This document shows, piece by piece, positions 18,737-27,778 of a DNA stretch of 64,000 nt. The stretch's first letter is position 1; every line of letters starts with the position of its first letter. A model generated the notes under the pieces. That model searched no databases, was not told the origin of the DNA, and saw only the letters and a list, made by a program, of their open reading frames with translations. The DNA is from Flavobacteriales bacterium (GTDB taxonomy: Bacteria > Bacteroidota > Bacteroidia > Flavobacteriales_C > GCA-002722245): contig PBEC01000018.1 of the NCBI GenBank assembly GCA_002717515.1, positions 262,630 through 326,629 of the forward strand, read 5' to 3'. The translations under genes were made by a program, and so were the position numbers.

Positions 18737-20635
18737 ATGTCGACAGACAATTGGAAATATTGCAACGATTATTTAAACTATTCTCGATTTATAACTCGAG
18801 AGGTTAATATTGGGGACATAGCATTGGGTGGAAAGAATCCGATACGTATTCAAAGTATGACTACAACAGATACAATGGATACAATTGGAACCGTTGAACA
18901 AACCATTCGAATGGTTGAATCGGGTTGTGAGTTCGTTAGAATTACTGCACCTACAAAAAAAAGTGCTGAAAATCTTCGGGAGATAAAAAAAGAACTGAAA
19001 AGGAGAGGTTGTCATGTTCCTTTAATTGCAGATATTCATTATACACCAAATGCCGCTGAGATTGCCGCTCGTCTTATTGAAAAAGTTCGAGTTAATCCGG
19101 GGAACTATGCGGATAAAAAAAGATTTCAGCAAATTGAATATTCTGACTCCCAATATGCTGCAGAACTTGATAGAATTCGAGAAAAATTTACTCCATTAGT
19201 AAAAATTTGTAAAGAATACGGAACAGCAATTCGAATTGGTACAAATCATGGTTCACTGTCCGATAGAATTTTAAGTCGTTATGGAGATACTCCTATTGGT
19301 ATGGTTGAGTCTGCCATGGAGTTTTTAAGAATATCTGAAGACTTAAATTTCCACAATTTAGTTCTGTCTATGAAGGCTAGTAACCCTAAAGTGATGGTTC
19401 ATGCATACCGTCTATTAGTTAATCAAATGATGAGTGCGGGTATGAATTATCCTCTTCATCTTGGAGTTACAGAAGCAGGAGATGGAGAGGATGGAAGAAT
19501 TAAAAGTGCAACGGGAATAGGAACTCTTCTTGAAGATGGAATTGGAGATACCATTAGAGTCTCTTTAACTGAAGATCCTGAATTTGAAGCGCCGGTCGCC
19601 AAAGCTTTGGCGAATCGATATTCTTCAAGAGAAAACGCCATAAAATTATCTACCACTGATAAGTTTGTTATTAATCCTTTTGAATACAAAAAAAGAACAA
19701 CTCATCAAATTCTTAATATAGGAGGTGATAATGTCCCTAGAGTCATTGCTGATTTGAGTAATGTTGAAAAGATAAAGCCTGCTCATCTTTATCCATTTGG
19801 TTATGTATATAACATTAGTGATGATAAATGGACAATTCAAGACGTATCAGCGGATTATATTTACATTGGAAACCAATCAATTGAATTCGATATTCCAGGA
19901 ACAATAGGGGTTATTCAGAATAGAGCTAAATGGGAGCAAAAAGAAAGGCATTATCCAGTTTTTGAATTTGGAGCCGAAATCGATACAAATGATTTATGTT
20001 TTGTTGAGGCTAAGACAGACGAGATAATGACCGAAAACTTAAGTCTACCATCTCAGGCTGTTTTAATTCTTACAACGACTCATCCTCATGGAATGGCCGA
20101 TCATCGAAGAGTTTTTAATAAACTCTTTAATGATTCTGTTTCAAATCCTGTAATCATTAGAAGAGGATATAAAGAAGTTACTGAAGATCTTTTCCAGCTT
20201 CATGCCTCAACAGATTTTGGAGCACTGTTAATTGATGGATTGGGTGATGGCGTTTGGGTTGAGTCCGACCTTTCCTCCCAAAAAGTTATGGCTACCATAT
20301 TCGGTTTTTTACAAGCTACTAGAACAAGAATTTCAAAAACTGAATATATTTCATGTCCAAGCTGTGGAAGAACACTATTTGATTTACAAGAAACGACTCA
20401 ATTGATTCGCTCTCGGACTTCGCATTTAAAAGGAGTTAAAATTGGAATTATGGGATGTATTGTAAATGGACCTGGAGAGATGGCTGACGCAGATTATGGT
20501 TATGTTGGCTCTGGTCATGATCGAATTACTCTGTATAAAGGACAGGAAGTCGTCGAGAAATCAATTCCTTCTGCTGAAGCTGTAGACAAACTTATTGAAC
20601 TCATACAGGAAAATGGAGATTGGGTAGAGAAATGA
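18737..20635 (+). CDS. ispG: Long-form 4-hydroxy-3-methylbut-2-enyl diphosphate synthase IspG
   Basis: This 632-residue Fe-S enzyme of the MEP isoprenoid pathway converts MEcPP to HMBPP. The N-terminal TIM barrel (RIQSMTTTDTMDT, LIADIHYTPNAA) is followed by a large inserted domain of about 260 residues, as in plants, chlamydiae and Bacteroidota. The C-terminal reductase domain has cluster cysteines in SCPSCG (near 537-540) and GCIVNGPGE (near 571). Ordinary bacterial IspG is about 370 residues. It feeds UppS, encoded 5 kb downstream. It is convergent with the omega-amidase gene, with only four bases between the stops. Confidence 0.95.
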   Translation: MSTDNWKYCNDYLNYSRFITREVNIGDIALGGKNPIRIQSMTTTDTMDTIGTVEQTIRMVESGCEFVRITAPTKKSAENLREIKKELKRRGCHVPLIADIHYTPNAAEIAARLIEKVRVNPGNYADKKRFQQIEYSDSQYAAELDRIREKFTPLVKICKEYGTAIRIGTNHGSLSDRILSRYGDTPIGMVESAMEFLRISEDLNFHNLVLSMKASNPKVMVHAYRLLVNQMMSAGMNYPLHLGVTEAGDGEDGRIKSATGIGTLLEDGIGDTIRVSLTEDPEFEAPVAKALANRYSSRENAIKLSTTDKFVINPFEYKKRTTHQILNIGGDNVPRVIADLSNVEKIKPAHLYPFGYVYNISDDKWTIQDVSADYIYIGNQSIEFDIPGTIGVIQNRAKWEQKERHYPVFEFGAEIDTNDLCFVEAKTDEIMTENLSLPSQAVLILTTTHPHGMADHRRVFNKLFNDSVSNPVIIRRGYKEVTEDLFQLHASTDFGALLIDGLGDGVWVESDLSSQKVMATIFGFLQATRTRISKTEYISCPSCGRTLFDLQETTQLIRSRTSHLKGVKIGIMGCIVNGPGEMADADYGYVGSGHDRITLYKGQEVVEKSIPSAEAVDKLIELIQENGDWVEK

Positions 20636-20639
20636 CGTG

Positions 20640-21416
20640 CTACTGAATTTTGAATTCGTCAGCATCTAAATGAGCTGGGAATTTTAACCTGTATTCATGG
20701 AGATTGTCCATATTTAAAAATAAATTTTCTGTTTTTTGCTCTCTTGTCTTGGTAGTAGATATTTTTTTCCCAAGATAATCATAAACGGCTGAATCTCCAG
20801 AATACTCAATATTATTTCCATCCCTACCAATTCTATTGACACCAATAACGAAAGATTGATTTTCAATAGCTCGTGCTTTTAATAAAGAGCTCCAGTGTTC
20901 TTTTCTTTTCTCTGGCCAGTTTGCAATATAAACTGCAACATCGTATTTGAGTTGGTAATTTCTGCACCAAACAGGAAACCTTAAATCATAGCAAATAAAA
21001 AAAGCAATTTTGATTCCTTCAATAGATACAATTAACTCTTTGTTTCCAGGCGTGTAGTTTTTGTCCTCGCTGGCGTAACTAAATAAATGTTTTTTATCGT
21101 AAAAACTAATTTTTCCATTTGGAGAGACAACCACAAGCCGATTGAAGAAACAACCATTTTCTTTTATAATTAAACTTCCTACGATGTGTTTTTTAGTAAT
21201 CTCTGATTGTTTAATCATCCAATGAATGGAATGCCCGTTCATTTCCTCAGCAAGGTTTTTTGCATTCATTGAAAATCCTGTTGTAAACATTTCAGGAAGT
21301 ATGATTAATCTTGATTTTTCGGACGTTTTTTGAATGGCTTCAGCGAACAATTTGAAGTTGGCTTTTTTATCTTCCCAATATAAATCTGATTGAACGGTTG
21401 TAATTGAAAAATCCAC
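20640..21416 (-). CDS. Omega-amidase (nitrilase superfamily, YafV/Nit2-like)
   Basis: This 258-residue carbon-nitrogen hydrolase has the Glu-Lys-Cys triad: Glu42 in ILPEMFTTGF, Lys in the YDKKHLF segment (near 108) and Cys in FICYDLRFP (near 142). MFTTGFSMN and VWCRNYQ are typical of omega-amidases that hydrolyse alpha-ketoglutaramate or 2-oxosuccinamate, a metabolite-repair role linked to glutamine transamination. It starts with GTG at 21416; no ATG lies near. The skp terminator sits just upstream, so it is transcribed on its own. Confidence 0.85.
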   Translation of the reverse strand: MDFSITTVQSDLYWEDKKANFKLFAEAIQKTSEKSRLIILPEMFTTGFSMNAKNLAEEMNGHSIHWMIKQSEITKKHIVGSLIIKENGCFFNRLVVVSPNGKISFYDKKHLFSYASEDKNYTPGNKELIVSIEGIKIAFFICYDLRFPVWCRNYQLKYDVAVYIANWPEKRKEHWSSLLKARAIENQSFVIGVNRIGRDGNNIEYSGDSAVYDYLGKKISTTKTREQKTENLFLNMDNLHEYRLKFPAHLDADEFKIQ

Positions 21417-21445
21417 GAGCTCAAATTATGGAATTTATTAGTAAT

Positions 21446-21473
21446 AAAAAAGTCCTCATAAATATGAGGACTT
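21446..21473 (-). terminator. Terminator after the second Skp gene
   Basis: An 11-base perfect stem AAGTCCTCATA/TATGAGGACTT (21450-21473) with a two-base loop. On the minus strand it is followed by a run of T, 25 bases past the gene's stop. It ends the uppS-bamA-skp-skp operon. Confidence 0.85.
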
Positions 21474-21497
21474 ATATAATGTAAAATTTTATTTTTT

Positions 21498-22049
21498 TTA
21501 GTAACCAAATTGACTTTGGATTCCACCATTGAGAGGTAATGGTTCTGCTTCTTCAGGTAATCCCAGCTCTAAACGAACTAATTTTGTGATATCGTCTCCT
21601 CCTGCAAAAAGGGCAGTTTCTTTACTTATGATGTATGTAAAGGAATTTTCTTTAGCGATTTTTTCAATTGCTTTTGTTATTTTTTCCTCTATTGGCTTTA
21701 CAAGATCGAGCTCTTTCAACTGAAATCTTTTCTGCATGTTTGGTAATGTAACCGTTTGAAATTCAGAATAATCTTGCTGAAGCCTTTGGACTAAATTATT
21801 GAAAGATTCTTCAGATATGGAGTCTTTTAATTTTTGTAAACCGTGCTCACGTTCTTGAAGTTCTTGTTGAAGGTATATTGATTCCTTTTCCAATTGTTTT
21901 CTAAATTCCATCAGTTTAAATTGAATGGAATCCTTGATATACATAGATTCCATAATTTCTGTTGTGTTCACATGGCCAATTTTTTGTTTTTGTCCAAACA
22001 CCATTGAAACACTGAAAGTAAGAACAACTATTAATATGCTTTTTTTCAT
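21498..22049 (-). CDS. Skp/OmpH-family periplasmic chaperone (copy 2)
   Basis: This 183-residue secreted protein has a signal peptide (ending near FGQKQ) and then the OmpH fold: a short beta strand GHVNTTEIMESM, a long Gln/Glu/Lys-rich coiled coil (residues 45-120) and a C-terminal strand region. Skp trimers hold unfolded outer-membrane proteins in the periplasm. It follows a sister gene after a 31-base gap, and both lie downstream of bamA. It has a ~15-residue Pro/Leu-rich C-terminal extension not present in the sister protein. Confidence 0.9.
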   Translation of the reverse strand: MKKSILIVVLTFSVSMVFGQKQKIGHVNTTEIMESMYIKDSIQFKLMEFRKQLEKESIYLQQELQEREHGLQKLKDSISEESFNNLVQRLQQDYSEFQTVTLPNMQKRFQLKELDLVKPIEEKITKAIEKIAKENSFTYIISKETALFAGGDDITKLVRLELGLPEEAEPLPLNGGIQSQFGY

Positions 22050-22080
22050 AATTCTAATCTTTACAAGAGCTGCAAAAGTA

Positions 22081-22587
22081 CTATAAATATCCTAAATTCT
22101 TAAGAACATCATTGGTTTTGTCGTACTTATCGCTGTAATAGAGAACTGCAATCTCCGATGAAGAATCCAACACAAATGCAAATCTTTGGATTGTGGCCAT
22201 GTCTTGTATAGCTTTGTAAATTTTGTCTTGTATTGGCTTTACCATCTTTTGACGTTCTTTGTATAAATTTCCTTTTGGTCCAAAATATTTTTTTCGTAAT
22301 TCTGAAAGTTCAAATTCAGCTCTACTAATTTCTTCCTTTCTTTTAATGCGCATTGATTTTGATAACAATATCTTATCGGCCTGAAAGGAAGCATTCAATT
22401 GGTTTATAAATGCTTGTTTTTCTTCAATTTCTTTTTGATATTGAACAGCCAGTGCATCTAGTTTTTCTTGAGCGCTCTTGTATTCAGGAATTTTTTCTAA
22501 AATTTTATCTGTATTAACAAAAGCTATTTTTTGAGCTTGCCCAGATAAAGCAAACAACATACCAAATATTAAAATGATCTTTTTCAT
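22081..22587 (-). CDS. Skp/OmpH-family periplasmic chaperone (copy 1)
   Basis: This 168-residue protein has a signal peptide ending at SGQAQ and the OmpH pattern: KIAFVNTDKILEKIPEY, a long coiled-coil arm (about residues 40-110), and a final FAFVLDSSSEIAVLYY. It acts as an outer-membrane protein holdase. It starts 12 bases after bamA ends, so it is co-expressed with the insertase that receives its clients. The tandem duplication with the next gene is common in Bacteroidota. Confidence 0.92.
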   Translation of the reverse strand: MKKIILIFGMLFALSGQAQKIAFVNTDKILEKIPEYKSAQEKLDALAVQYQKEIEEKQAFINQLNASFQADKILLSKSMRIKRKEEISRAEFELSELRKKYFGPKGNLYKERQKMVKPIQDKIYKAIQDMATIQRFAFVLDSSSEIAVLYYSDKYDKTNDVLKNLGYL

Positions 22588-22599
22588 ACTGTTTAATTT

Positions 22600-25167
22600 T
22601 TACCACCCACTTATGTTTCCTCCGAATGTAAACGTAAATTGTCCAGGGAAGGAAGTGAATGAAGGTTCAAGTTCACTGTTTGCAGCATTGAAAGGAAACC
22701 CATAGTCAAAACCTAACATTCCAAGCATTGGGAGGTATAATCGAATTCCCATTCCTGCTGCTTTTTTTACGTCAAATGGATCGAATTGTCTTAAAGAGGA
22801 GAATGTATTCCCTGCTTCAGCAAAAGCCAACGCATATATCGTTGCTTGCTGCTCTAAGCTAATTGGATACCTCAATTCAAAAGTGTATTTTATTGCTCCT
22901 ACACCTCCATTTTTACCATCTCCATTGAAAACCACATTTTGCGAATTGGCTTCAGAAAAACCTCTCAATGGAATTATTTCTCTTCCGTCGATGTTGAATC
23001 CAGTTAGACCCGACCCTCCCATGTAAAATCTTTCAAAAGGTGAAATTGGAATGTTTTTATTGTATGAGGCCAACAAACCAAAATTAACCTTTGAATATAG
23101 AACTAAATTATCTATGATTTTATTGTACCACCCTGCGTGAAACTTGTATTTATGATACTCAATCCATTTGTATTGATTTACTTCACTCATTCCTTTCACC
23201 TCGTCGGGAGAGTTCAGTAAAGAAACAAATGGTGCAGTAAGTTGGGCAATTATATTAAATTCAGAACCAGAGCGAGGGTAGAGGGGTTGATCTATACTGC
23301 TTCTGGATATTGTTATCTTGGTATTTAAGTTGTTAAACGTTCCTGGGTCGTTTGTTGCGATATTTAACCCGGAATAATTGAAAACATCGTATTTTTGATA
23401 CCCTAATGAATACTGAAATCTAAAAAAATTATCGGGCCATTTTAACCTCTTCCCCAGTCCAACAGTTGCACCTGTGATGTATTGATAACCTCCAGTATTT
23501 ACACTTTGAAGTCTTGTGTGATAAACGGATGTGCTTAGAGCGTTTGGTTTCTTTCCACCAAACCAAGGTTCAGTAAAGCTAAAATTATACGATTGGTACC
23601 AAGGTCCTGAAGATTGAGCCCTTAAAGTTAGCGTTTGTCCATCTCCAGATGGAATAGGATTCCAATATTTTCTTTTCCAAAATCGCTTCGTAGAAAAATT
23701 ATTAAAACTTAAACCTAGTGTTCCAACTACTCTCCCTGCTCCAAACCCTCCTTGGAGTTCAAATTGATCTGAAGGTTGTTCTTCTACCACAAACTCAATG
23801 TCTACAGTCCCATTTGCAGGATTGGGTTTAGGATTTACCTGAAGCTTTTCAGGGGCAAAATATCTCAACGCATGTAGAGATTGCTGGGATCTTATAATAT
23901 CGGATCGTTTAAATAAATCTCCAGGACGCATGAAAATCTCTCTCAAGATAACGTGATCACTGGTTTTGGTATTTCCCACTATTGTAATTTGTCCTACAAC
24001 AGCTTGCTTTCCTTCAAAAATTTGTATTTCTAAATCAACTGAGTCGTTTTCTATTTTTACTTCTTTTGCGTTTAGGTTAAAGAACAAGTAACCGTCATCC
24101 AAATATAGAGAACTGATGTCAGTTTGTCGAGGGTCCATTGTTAATCGCTGCTGAAGCCTTTGCTCGTTGTAAACATCTCCCTTTTGAATGTCTAAATACT
24201 TAATTAAAAATTCATTGGAATATTGAGTGTTTCCAACAAAATTAATTTTTCTAAAGTAATATCTCTTTCCTTCATCGACTGTAATGATTAATTTAATTTT
24301 ATCCTCTTCGGTTTTAATAATCGAATCGTTTAAAATTTTAATATCTCTAAAACCGTATTGAAGGTATGCGGCCTTAACTAGGTTTAAATCTTCAGTATAT
24401 TCGGACTCTATAAATTTAGCGCCACGAATAATATTCCACCATAATTTTCTTTTTGTTTCCTTCATAGCCTTCCTTAATTTTGAGTCTGGAAGAGCTCTGT
24501 TTCCTTTGAAAACAATGTCCTCTATTTTCACTTTAGGACCCTCGTCAACTTCAATAAAAAGGATTACTTTATTGTTTTTAGTCGTGTCATTTTTTATGTA
24601 ATGTTTGATTTTTGGATATAATTTTCCTTCATCAGAATAATATTTTTCAATAATTTCTTTAGCTCTAAAAACTACATTAGGATTATACGACCTGTAAGTA
24701 AGATTTTTTAAATTACCCTCAAGGTCTTCTCGTTCACTTTTTGAAGGGTTTTTTCCAGTTTCGGATTTTACAACCTTAATTTTTCCAATTTGTGGCGTTT
24801 CTTTGAATTTAAAAATAAGTTTGACATCATCTCCTTTGATTTTTTCAGCATACAACTTGACATCTGTAAATAATTTAGATTCCCATAGTTTTCGAACCGC
24901 TTCTCTGGTAGCTTCACTTGGTATTTTGATTTTATCTCCTTCAGCAAGTCCGCTTCTTATTAATACAGCACTCTTGTTTTTGTTGGTTCCTTCTAGTACG
25001 ATTTCCTTAACGGTATATATTTTACCTACTTCAAGATTATTGGTTGGTAACGAATTTTTACTTAACTGAGTTTTTAGTGAATCAATCTTTTCAGTAAGAG
25101 TATCCGATTGAGTGTAACCACAAAAACTAAGAACAAGAAAACAATATAGTGCAAGCTGCTTTTTCAT
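22600..25167 (-). CDS. bamA: Outer-membrane protein assembly factor BamA
   Basis: This 855-residue Omp85 insertase has a signal peptide (to about residue 19) and five POTRA domains (roughly residues 48-460). A 16-stranded barrel follows, with the conserved YLPMLGMLGFDYGF-like segment near the end and VRGF-equivalent GLTGFNIDGRE in loop 6. It inserts beta-barrel proteins into the outer membrane. The start ATG overlaps the uppS stop by one base (TAATG). Skp genes follow directly, making a functional block for outer-membrane biogenesis. Confidence 0.96.
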   Translation of the reverse strand: MKKQLALYCFLVLSFCGYTQSDTLTEKIDSLKTQLSKNSLPTNNLEVGKIYTVKEIVLEGTNKNKSAVLIRSGLAEGDKIKIPSEATREAVRKLWESKLFTDVKLYAEKIKGDDVKLIFKFKETPQIGKIKVVKSETGKNPSKSEREDLEGNLKNLTYRSYNPNVVFRAKEIIEKYYSDEGKLYPKIKHYIKNDTTKNNKVILFIEVDEGPKVKIEDIVFKGNRALPDSKLRKAMKETKRKLWWNIIRGAKFIESEYTEDLNLVKAAYLQYGFRDIKILNDSIIKTEEDKIKLIITVDEGKRYYFRKINFVGNTQYSNEFLIKYLDIQKGDVYNEQRLQQRLTMDPRQTDISSLYLDDGYLFFNLNAKEVKIENDSVDLEIQIFEGKQAVVGQITIVGNTKTSDHVILREIFMRPGDLFKRSDIIRSQQSLHALRYFAPEKLQVNPKPNPANGTVDIEFVVEEQPSDQFELQGGFGAGRVVGTLGLSFNNFSTKRFWKRKYWNPIPSGDGQTLTLRAQSSGPWYQSYNFSFTEPWFGGKKPNALSTSVYHTRLQSVNTGGYQYITGATVGLGKRLKWPDNFFRFQYSLGYQKYDVFNYSGLNIATNDPGTFNNLNTKITISRSSIDQPLYPRSGSEFNIIAQLTAPFVSLLNSPDEVKGMSEVNQYKWIEYHKYKFHAGWYNKIIDNLVLYSKVNFGLLASYNKNIPISPFERFYMGGSGLTGFNIDGREIIPLRGFSEANSQNVVFNGDGKNGGVGAIKYTFELRYPISLEQQATIYALAFAEAGNTFSSLRQFDPFDVKKAAGMGIRLYLPMLGMLGFDYGFPFNAANSELEPSFTSFPGQFTFTFGGNISGW

Positions 25168-25916
25168 TAATTAGGTTCTGTAATTTGTTCACTTGTTTTC
25201 CCAAATCGTCTTTCTCTCTTTTGAAAGCTCAATAGTGCATCGTACAAATCTTGTTCTCTGAAATCTGGCCATAGTTTGGGCGTGAAATATAGTTCAGCAT
25301 AGGCCAATTGCCATAAAAGAAAGTTACTTATTCTATGTTCACCCGATGTTCTAATCATTAATTCAGGATGAGGAATACCAACAGTTGACAAGCTGTTATC
25401 AATTAATTTTTCATTTATCTCTTCTGATGATATATTACCTGATGCTACTTGGTTCGATATTTCTTTTACTGCGTTTATAATTTCCCATTTTGAGGAATAA
25501 CTTAACGCTAAAATTAACGTCATATGTTCATTTTGAGCAGTTTTATCAATAGCATTTTGTAATTTTTCTCTGGCTTTTTTGGGAAGCGTATTTAAATCCC
25601 CAATGGCTTGCAAACGAATTTTATTTTTGTTTAGGGTGGCGATTTCTTTTTGAATGGTATCGACCAAAAGCTCCATTAATGCGTTTACCTCAAATTGTGG
25701 ACGATTCCAGTTCTCAGTTGAAAAGGCATATAGGGTAATATAATTAATGCCCACTTTAGCTGCGCCCTCAATAGTGGACTGAACAGCTTTTACTCCATTT
25801 TTATGACCAAATACACGAAGCTTTCCTTTTTGTTTAGCCCATCGTCCATTTCCGTCCATAATTATGGCAACATGCTTTGGGATATTCTTATTATTAACCT
25901 CGTTTATTTCAGCCAT
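25167..25916 (-). CDS. uppS: Isoprenyl transferase (undecaprenyl diphosphate synthase)
   Basis: This 249-residue cis-prenyltransferase makes the lipid carrier for peptidoglycan and surface sugars from FPP and IPP. Motifs seen are HVAIIMDGNGRWAKQ with the catalytic Asp, GHKNGVKAV, TLYAFSTENWNRP, and LMIRTSGEHRISNFLLWQ near the end. It is coupled to bamA by a one-base overlap and has its own candidate -7 box upstream. Confidence 0.97.
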   Translation of the reverse strand: MAEINEVNNKNIPKHVAIIMDGNGRWAKQKGKLRVFGHKNGVKAVQSTIEGAAKVGINYITLYAFSTENWNRPQFEVNALMELLVDTIQKEIATLNKNKIRLQAIGDLNTLPKKAREKLQNAIDKTAQNEHMTLILALSYSSKWEIINAVKEISNQVASGNISSEEINEKLIDNSLSTVGIPHPELMIRTSGEHRISNFLLWQLAYAELYFTPKLWPDFREQDLYDALLSFQKRERRFGKTSEQITEPN

Positions 25917-25946
25917 TAAAAAAGTAGTGTATTGAACATCAGTCTA

Positions 25947-25954
25947 CAAAAATA
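25947..25954 (-). promoter_or_regulatory. -7 box (TATTTTTG) of uppS-bamA-skp operon
   Basis: Exact TAnnTTTG on the minus strand, leaving about 25 bases of leader before uppS. No clear -33 TTG. Confidence 0.45.
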
Positions 25955-25969
25955 AGCTTTTAATTACTA

Positions 25970-26746
25970 TTATCTGCATACCTCCTCAGGAGTTAGATTC
26001 ACAAAAATTGTTAATCCTGTAAAAACATACCAGTCTTTATTATAGCGATCGCCTCTTTTAACGTTAGCCACGTTGTCGTATTGTGTTGTGTTTGCAATAC
26101 TCGACTGACCTGTAGAGTTAGAGTTTGAAAAATCTATGAAATTTGTACTAACATCATCTAAGTAATCAGAATTTGTTTTTCTAATTCCCCAGCTTAATTC
26201 GAATCCGAATCTGTTGGTTCTCATTTTATAGCCGATTCCCATAGGTACAGAGAGAATATTTTTTTTGTAGGCTATTCCTTCAGTTTGAAGACTTTGAGTG
26301 CTTAATAATATTCCATTCAATATTGCTTTAGGGTTGTGTTTTGTGTATCCCATTCCAACGAAGATAAACGGAGTAGAAAGTCTGGATTTGCCATCTAAAA
26401 CAGAATAAGGATAAAAATTAAATTCACCCACAAGGGCACCTTCTATGAGTTGAGATGTAAAAGCAAAGTTTCTGTCTCTTTTGAATGAGTTATTACTGGA
26501 TGCGTCGTCACCGCTTATCTCACCTATTGTTAATAAACCTTTTAAACTGATTCTTTGATCGTAGTTGTATCTTAAGCGGGGTCCAAAAGAAAAGTTAATA
26601 GGTTGAAAATGAGTTTGATTAATTTCACCTAAATAATAAGACTCACCTGCATATATGCCAAGTTCCCAACTGGAATAAGGCGTTTGAGTTAAACCTGAAA
26701 GCGTTAACATCAAAAGCAGAGTGATTTGACAAATTCTGTTTTTCAT
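25970..26746 (-). CDS. DUF6089-type outer-membrane protein (copy 2)
   Basis: This 258-residue protein has a signal peptide (MKNRICQITLLLMLTLSG) and then YSSWELGIYAGESYYLGEIN, a small beta-barrel pattern shared with its upstream neighbour. RFGFELSWGIRKTNSDYLDDVS aligns with the neighbour's SIEYGIRKTFTDYIDDVS. I start at ATG 26746; a TTG three codons earlier is less likely. Function unknown; family members accompany uppS-bamA in Flavobacteriales. A perfect hairpin sits eight bases upstream of the ATG. Confidence 0.8.
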   Translation of the reverse strand: MKNRICQITLLLMLTLSGLTQTPYSSWELGIYAGESYYLGEINQTHFQPINFSFGPRLRYNYDQRISLKGLLTIGEISGDDASSNNSFKRDRNFAFTSQLIEGALVGEFNFYPYSVLDGKSRLSTPFIFVGMGYTKHNPKAILNGILLSTQSLQTEGIAYKKNILSVPMGIGYKMRTNRFGFELSWGIRKTNSDYLDDVSTNFIDFSNSNSTGQSSIANTTQYDNVANVKRGDRYNKDWYVFTGLTIFVNLTPEEVCR

Positions 26747-26753
26747 AAAAGAC

Positions 26754-26780
26754 AAAACCTAAACGCAAGGTTTAGGTTTT
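26754..26780 (-). terminator. Hairpin between the two DUF6089 genes
   Basis: An 11-base stem AAAACCTAAAC/GTTTAGGTTTT with a five-base loop (CTTGC on the minus strand). A terminator of the upstream gene is likely, but there is only a short T-run and the next ATG follows after eight bases, so it could instead be an attenuator. On the plus strand it is followed by six T. Confidence 0.6.
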
Positions 26781-26805
26781 TTAGTACTTTAAATATTATT
26801 AAATT

Positions 26806-27699
26806 CTACCGGAATTTCGGTAAACCACCTCTCGTAGTTTTTAATTTATAGTTAGCACCAATGATTAAAAACATGTAAGAGTCATTATCTGTTGGGTCAC
26901 CACGTTGTTGGTATGATTCTGAGCCTACCCAAGTACCTTCAGTAGGATCTGCAGCTAAAGCAGAATACGAACCTACTTCACTTAGTAAAATGTCGTTAGG
27001 GAAATAAGTAGAACTGACGTCATCAATGTAGTCGGTGAACGTTTTTCTTATACCGTATTCGATACTTATTAACCATCTTCTATCAACTGCGTATTTTATA
27101 CCCACTCCCAAGGGAATAGCTACCTGTACTAAGCTATAAGGTTCTCTTGAAGGGGCTAATGTTTGTCCTTCAGTTTTAAGGGGCTTTAACCATTTCCAGT
27201 CTCCACCTACTTTACCTTGAGGTGCGAAAAAGAATCCGGATATTCCGAAAAATCCATAAGGGTATAAACCCATATTTCTCAAACCTCTAACACCCCTCAG
27301 TTTGAAACGGTGTCCTCTCTTTTCTTTTTTCAAATAAAATTCAAAATTATATCCTAATTCAACAATTGGAGATCGGAAATTTAGGTTTCTAATTTTTCTG
27401 TAGGTTTCTGTTGTCCATGCATCATTACCAGCCACCATACCAAAAGTGAAATTTGCTTTATGGGATATTTGTTGGGTTTGTTTGAAACGCATTCCAACCA
27501 TAATTGCTGGCCTTGTTGCTCTAGGGTCAGTATCATACAAATAATTAGTACCAACTTGATTAGCACCTCCAAGTTCACCAAGGAAATTAGTCACACCTAT
27601 TCCATAGATCGTTTCCCACCTGTACCTTTTCCAACGCTGAGCATCAGCACTAAAGAAAGCTCCTAATAAAATGGTAAGTAAAAGTACTTTCGTTCTCAT
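26806..27699 (-). CDS. DUF6089-type outer-membrane protein (copy 1)
   Basis: This 297-residue secreted protein has a signal peptide (MRTKVLLLTILLGAFFSADAQ) and begins RWKRYRWETIYGIGVTNFLGELGGANQ, typical of DUF6089. The rest looks like an eight-stranded barrel with GIKYAVDRRWLISIEYGIRKTF. It is paralogous to the next gene in the same orientation. Its role is unknown; an outer-membrane location is inferred. A good TTG-N22-TATATTTG promoter lies upstream. Confidence 0.82.
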   Translation of the reverse strand: MRTKVLLLTILLGAFFSADAQRWKRYRWETIYGIGVTNFLGELGGANQVGTNYLYDTDPRATRPAIMVGMRFKQTQQISHKANFTFGMVAGNDAWTTETYRKIRNLNFRSPIVELGYNFEFYLKKEKRGHRFKLRGVRGLRNMGLYPYGFFGISGFFFAPQGKVGGDWKWLKPLKTEGQTLAPSREPYSLVQVAIPLGVGIKYAVDRRWLISIEYGIRKTFTDYIDDVSSTYFPNDILLSEVGSYSALAADPTEGTWVGSESYQQRGDPTDNDSYMFLIIGANYKLKTTRGGLPKFR

Positions 27700-27728
27700 C
27701 TTTAATTATTTAGAACACTACAAGTTAA

Positions 27729-27761
27729 CAAATATATAAATTTCAAAGTTTTAGCCCACAA
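27729..27761 (-). promoter_or_regulatory. Promoter of DUF6089 copy 1 (TTG-N22-TATATTTG)
   Basis: TTG (27761-27759) and TATATTTG (27736-27729) on the minus strand, 22 bases apart; leader about 24 bases. Confidence 0.55.
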
Positions 27762-27778
27762 CAAGCATGAATTAATTT

